DNA from: DASUBV01 sp963725175
GTDB lineage: Bacteria; Actinomycetota; Actinomycetes; Streptosporangiales; Streptosporangiaceae
Direction of reading: 5' to 3'
Assembly (NCBI GenBank): GCA_963725175.1
Contig: CAVRXH010000006.1
Coordinates: 6,634,001-6,698,000 of the forward strand
DNA length: 64,000 bases
The first letter of the stretch is position 1. The number at the start of each line of letters is the position of its first letter. Below the pieces are notes generated by a model, which saw nothing but the letters and a program-made list of their open reading frames with translations, was not told the DNA's origin and searched no databases. Below are positions 60,692 through 64,000 of the stretch, piece by piece. The position numbers and the translations under genes were made by a program.

Positions 60692-61749
60692 ACAACGCTG
60701 GTCGGCCGCGGACCTGGCGGAGGCGTTTCACCTCGCCCATGCGGTGAATTACCTCGTGGACGCCGGCCTGCTGGCCGACCAGGAATACCCGGTCGACAAG
60801 CTGGCCGCCGCCAGGGGCCTCGACCCGGTCGTGCTCGGCGGAATGCTGGAGTTCCTCGCCGCACGCACGGATCTGGTCAGCCGGGGCGAGACCGGTTTCC
60901 GCGCGGGACCCGGCCTGGGCCCGGCGCGAGCGCGGCGTCATCGACCAGTACCTGGGCGCATACGGCCCGAACGCCGCCGCGTTGCCGGACATCCTCTCCG
61001 GCGCGGTGAACGGCCGGGCGCTGACCGACCGCGTGCGGCACGCGCGTGCGTACACCGGCACATCCGGTGCCAGTGCCGTGCTTCTGCCCGACTTGCTCGG
61101 GAAGCTGGGCCTCGACCACGTCCTCGATCTCGGTTGCGGCAGCGGGGAGCTGCTGGCCGAGCTGGCCGGCCGCGATCCGGCGTTTCACGGGCACGGCGTG
61201 GACGCCAACGCGGGCATGATCGACGTGGCCAGGGCGCGCGACCTGCCCGCCGGCCGGGTCCGGTTCTCGGTCGGCGACGTGACCGACCCGCAGACCTGCG
61301 TTCCGGACGACGTGCGTGCCGACGCGGAAGTCCTGGTGGCGTCCAGCCTGCTCAACGAGTTCTTCGGGACAAGCGGGGCCGCGGCCGGCTGGCTCCGGCT
61401 GCTCGGCGGGGCTTTCCCCGGCCGCCTTCTCGTCGTCGTGGACTACTACGGCGTGCTCGGCCATTCAGCGCAGCCCCCGCCGCAGCTCGCGCTGCACGAC
61501 TGGATCCAGCTCATCTCGGCCCAGGGCGTGCCGCCACCGAACCTTGACGGCTGGCAGTCGGTGTACCGGCAGGCGGACTGCCAGCTCCTGCACGCCATCC
61601 AGGACTCGAAGACACGTGTCTTCATCCACCTCGTCCGGCTGCCGCCCTCGCGGCCACCGGGCGGACCCGCCGGAGTTAGCGCTGTCCCCGCCGGCGGTCA
61701 GGTCGGACGGCCGTCGCGACCGATGTCGACGTCCGCCGTGACCGACTAG
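60684..61749 (+). pseudogene. SAM-dependent methyltransferase of the RiPP locus, one frameshift
   Basis: ATG 60684 starts an O-methyltransferase-like N-terminal helical domain (WSAADLAEAFHLAHAVNYLV, EYPVDKLAAARGLDPVVLGG, MLEFLAARTDLVSRGETGF). A shift near 60915 leads to the next frame with ERGVIDQYLGAYGPNAAALP, then the Rossmann core LDHVLDLGCGSGELLAELAG, FHGHGVDANAGMIDVARARD and VLVASSLLNEFFG, to TAG 61747-61749. In the aminopyruvatide pathway a methyltransferase acts on the carbon next to the new keto group. The N-terminal piece alone would be non-functional. Confidence 0.75.
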
Positions 61750-63659
61750 TGACCGGTCCTGCCGAACGGCTTCCGATCGTCGGGTCGGAGGCCGCGGAAC
61801 CACCGCAGTGGGCGGCCCAGCGTCTCGAGGCCAGCGGCTGGCAGACCCTGCGGACGTTCCCGGCCACCGTCACGGCGACGGTTCGGCTGGTCTGGCATAG
61901 TTCACCGCGGCTGACCTTGCTGATCGTTATCGCCCAGTGCGCCTCGGGCGCGGTGACGACCTTCGGCCTGCTCGCCACCTCGGTGGTGCTCACCCAGCTG
62001 CTCAACAGCGGCCCGACGCCGACCAAAGTCGTGGCCGCGCTGCCGTCAGTCATCGTCGTCGTCCTTGCTTACACCACTCGCAGCGGCCTCGGCGCAGCCG
62101 TCAGCTCGGCGCAGGGCGCCCTGATTCCCCGCGTCACCATGACGGCGGAGGTCGAGCTGAATACCGCCGTGTCCCAGGTCGACCTGATCGCCTTCGAGGA
62201 CGCGGACTTCGGCGACCTGCTGCGCCAGACCGGCCAGCGTGCCACAGCCGCGATCAGCAACACCATTCGCGGCGTCGTCAGCATCGCCTCCCAGCTGTTC
62301 TCGCTGGCCGGTGCCCTGATCGCGGTCGCGGTGCTGAACCCCCTTCTCGCCCCTGCGCTGCTGCTGGTCGCCGCGGCCGATGCCTGGGCAGCCCGCAGAG
62401 CCGCACAGCTGACGTACATGAACTTCCTCACCAATGCCATCGAGCGCCGCCGGATGTTCATCCTCAGCAACCTGCTCACCGGCCGGGACCAGGCGACCGA
62501 GCGGTTCGCGTGCACGGTCACTCCTGCGCTGCTGTCCGAGTTCGGGGAGGTCTCGCGCGACCAGCTGGGCAAGACGCTGCGCCTGCAGCGACGCCAGAAC
62601 ATAGTCCAGGCCACCGGACAGGTCCTGTCCGGCCTCGGCACCGGCGCGGCCTACGTCGTGCTCGGCCTGCTGCTGTACTGGAGTGTCCTTCCGCTCGCCC
62701 TGGCCGGCACCGCCGCGATCGCCATGCGCACCGCATCATCCGCGCTGTCCAGCACCCTGCAGCAGCTCAACCAGCTCTACAGCGAGTCGTTCTACCTCGG
62801 CTTCCTGCACCAGCTTCATGACGAGGCGGCGAAACGACGACGCCCGCCCGGCTCGCGCTCGATCACCAAGGCACCCCAGACGATCACCTTGCGCGCGGTG
62901 TCCTTCACCTATCCGGGCCAGCCCGAGCCGGCCCTGAGCGACATCAACCTCACGCTGCGCGCTGGCGAGGTGGTCGCGCTGGTCGGCGAGAACGGCTCAG
63001 GCAAAACTACCCTCGGCAAGCTGCTCGCCGGCCTGTACCTGCCCACCGAGGGAGTAGTCGAGTGGGACGGGATCGACCTCGCGACCGTGGATGCGCCATC
63101 GGTGCACTCCCGGATCGCGCTGATCGCGCAGACACCCGCGCAGTGGCCGGCGACCGCGATGGTCAATGTCCGCATCGGCAGGCTCGAAGCCGCCGACCCC
63201 GGCTCGACCCGGTGGCTCGATGCCGTCGAGCGGTCCAGGGCCCAGGACGTGATCGACACGCTGCCCGAAGGCGCGGACACCCTGCTGTCCCGCGCCTTCG
63301 CCTCGGGCCAGGACCTCTCCGGCGGGCAATGGCAGCGGCTGGCCATCGCGCGCGGCATCTACCGCGACGCGGACGTCCTCATCGCCGACGAGCCAAGCGC
63401 GGCGCTGGATGCCAAGGCCGAGGCACGCGCCTTCGATGGCCTGCGCTCGGCGACCAGGCACAACGGCGCGGAACGGCTGACCGTGCTGGTCACCCACCGG
63501 CTGGCCAACATCCGGCAGGTCGACAGAATCCTGGTCCTCGATCACGGCAGGCTCATCGAGCAAGGCAGCCATGCCGACCTGATGGCAGGCCCGACTCGCT
63601 ACCGCGAGCTATTCCAGCTCCAAGCCAGTGCCTACATCGACGACTCGGTTACCGGGTAA
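61749..63659 (+). CDS. ABC transporter, TMD-NBD fusion, RiPP exporter
   Basis: GTG 61749 overlaps the methyltransferase stop. The 636-residue half-transporter has an N-terminal membrane domain of about 320 residues with helices such as LTLLIVIAQCASGAVTTFG and SLAGALIAVAVLNPLLAPAL, then an ATPase domain: Walker A LVGENGSGKTTLGKLLAGL, Q-loop LIAQTPAQWP, signature LSGGQWQRLAIARG, Walker B DVLIADEPSAALDAKAE and VLVTHRLANIRQVD. No C39 peptidase domain is present, so leader removal must be done by another protease. It probably works as a homodimer exporting the finished peptide. The gene is intact. Confidence 0.9.
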   Translation: MTGPAERLPIVGSEAAEPPQWAAQRLEASGWQTLRTFPATVTATVRLVWHSSPRLTLLIVIAQCASGAVTTFGLLATSVVLTQLLNSGPTPTKVVAALPSVIVVVLAYTTRSGLGAAVSSAQGALIPRVTMTAEVELNTAVSQVDLIAFEDADFGDLLRQTGQRATAAISNTIRGVVSIASQLFSLAGALIAVAVLNPLLAPALLLVAAADAWAARRAAQLTYMNFLTNAIERRRMFILSNLLTGRDQATERFACTVTPALLSEFGEVSRDQLGKTLRLQRRQNIVQATGQVLSGLGTGAAYVVLGLLLYWSVLPLALAGTAAIAMRTASSALSSTLQQLNQLYSESFYLGFLHQLHDEAAKRRRPPGSRSITKAPQTITLRAVSFTYPGQPEPALSDINLTLRAGEVVALVGENGSGKTTLGKLLAGLYLPTEGVVEWDGIDLATVDAPSVHSRIALIAQTPAQWPATAMVNVRIGRLEAADPGSTRWLDAVERSRAQDVIDTLPEGADTLLSRAFASGQDLSGGQWQRLAIARGIYRDADVLIADEPSAALDAKAEARAFDGLRSATRHNGAERLTVLVTHRLANIRQVDRILVLDHGRLIEQGSHADLMAGPTRYRELFQLQASAYIDDSVTG

Positions 63660-63700
63660 CAACCTGGCGTCACGCCTGCTCCCGGGTGATTCTAGCGGCA

Positions 63701-63722
63701 GGCTAGGAATCTAGCCTATACT
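63701..63722 (+). promoter_or_regulatory. Palindromic operator and -10 for a leaderless antitoxin gene
   Basis: GGCTAG-GAAT-CTAGCC (63701-63716) is a perfect inverted repeat, and an overlapping imperfect one spans 63688-63711. TATACT follows directly (63717-63722), only 6 bp before the ATG at 63729, so transcription should start at or next to the A of ATG. This fits autoregulation by the encoded Phd-type antitoxin binding the palindrome. Confidence 0.6.
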
Positions 63723-63728
63723 TTGGCT

Positions 63729-64000
63729 ATGGTTTCTCTCTCGTTGGCTGAGGCCAAGGACAAGCTTTCGGCCGTCGTGAACGATGTCACATCGACTCAC
63801 GAGCACTACACCATCACGCGCAACGGTCGCCCCGTAGCGGTTGTCCTGCCTGTCGATGACCTTGAGTCCCTGGAAGAGACCGTCTTTTGGCTGGAGCGGG
63901 AGATCGCCCGGCTGCGCGCTGGCGAACCAAGCGCGGACGGCCCTGACATCAGCGGCGACGAGATGGCGGCGATCATGGATCGCCGCCGCGGGGAGGCCGG
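63729..64000 (+). CDS. Phd/YefM-type antitoxin, 3' end outside window
   Basis: ATG 63729 opens VSLSLAEAKDKLSAVVNDV, then HEHYTITRNGRPVAVVLPV and DDLESLEETVFWLEREIARL, the typical Phd/YefM DNA-binding N-terminal domain and the start of the toxin-binding helix. The frame is still open at the window end (ISGDEMAAIMDRRRGEA). No ribosome site exists; translation from a leaderless transcript is expected from the promoter position. A RelE/ParE-like toxin gene should follow outside the window. Confidence 0.8.
   Translation, partial: MVSLSLAEAKDKLSAVVNDVTSTHEHYTITRNGRPVAVVLPVDDLESLEETVFWLEREIARLRAGEPSADGPDISGDEMAAIMDRRRGEA

Overview
The window is very GC-rich actinomycete DNA with Shine-Dalgarno-led genes, many GTG starts, GTGA/ATGA stop-start overlaps and two large AfsR/SARP-type regulators. 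It looks like an accessory part of a Streptomyces-like or Streptosporangiales-like chromosome: insertion sequences, remnants of integrative elements, defence-type genes and two specialised-metabolite loci. No rRNA, complete tRNA, CRISPR array or integrase was seen.

Layout. 1-3.0 kb: end of a SARP-NB-ARC-TPR regulator. 3.4-4.4 kb: an IS5-family element. 5.6-15 kb: relics of an actinomycete integrative/conjugative element (DUF2637 membrane protein, GntR regulator, two paralogous HTH proteins, a decayed gene) with an IS701 element and a metallo-beta-lactamase-fold enzyme. 16-24 kb: a MITE-like element, a TIR-NB-ARC-TPR protein and a minus-strand patch encoding membrane proteins, a nucleotidyltransferase and an HNH nuclease. 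24.8-34.4 kb: three copies of a tRNA-Val 3' end (att-like), two inside a 195-bp direct repeat, separating a toxin-antitoxin pair, unknown genes, a PD-(D/E)XK-like protein and an IS3 element. 34.4-39.3 kb: gene fragments, an AT-rich pair with a MurG/MGDG-synthase-like glycosyltransferase, and a TPR pseudogene.

40.1-48.5 kb is a LysW (amino-group carrier protein) operon: aminotransferase, split transketolase, LysW, LysX, LysY/ArgC, LysZ/ArgB and LysK, with a divergent sulfotransferase. This set matches the route to 2,6-diamino-5,7-dihydroxyheptanoate known from vazabitide/azinomycin-type aziridine metabolites. Two IS110 copies in opposite orientation bracket it. Beyond them lie an NRPS-like gene start, a LuxR regulator, an argininosuccinate-synthase-like enzyme and a second SARP regulator.

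55.6-63.7 kb is a RiPP locus: cytochrome P450, a 48-residue precursor ending PYLYD, an MNIO (DUF692) enzyme, its partner protein, a B12-type radical SAM enzyme, a small RRE-like protein, a methyltransferase and an ABC exporter. This enzyme set is that of aminopyruvatide-type peptides (Tyr-Tyr biaryl cross-link, beta-methyl-Tyr, C-terminal Asp converted to an alpha-keto residue). It is the most exciting system in the window. Four of its enzyme genes carry frameshifts, so either the locus is decaying or the assembly has indel errors. The window ends in a Phd/YefM-type antitoxin gene with a promoter-operator suggesting a leaderless transcript.
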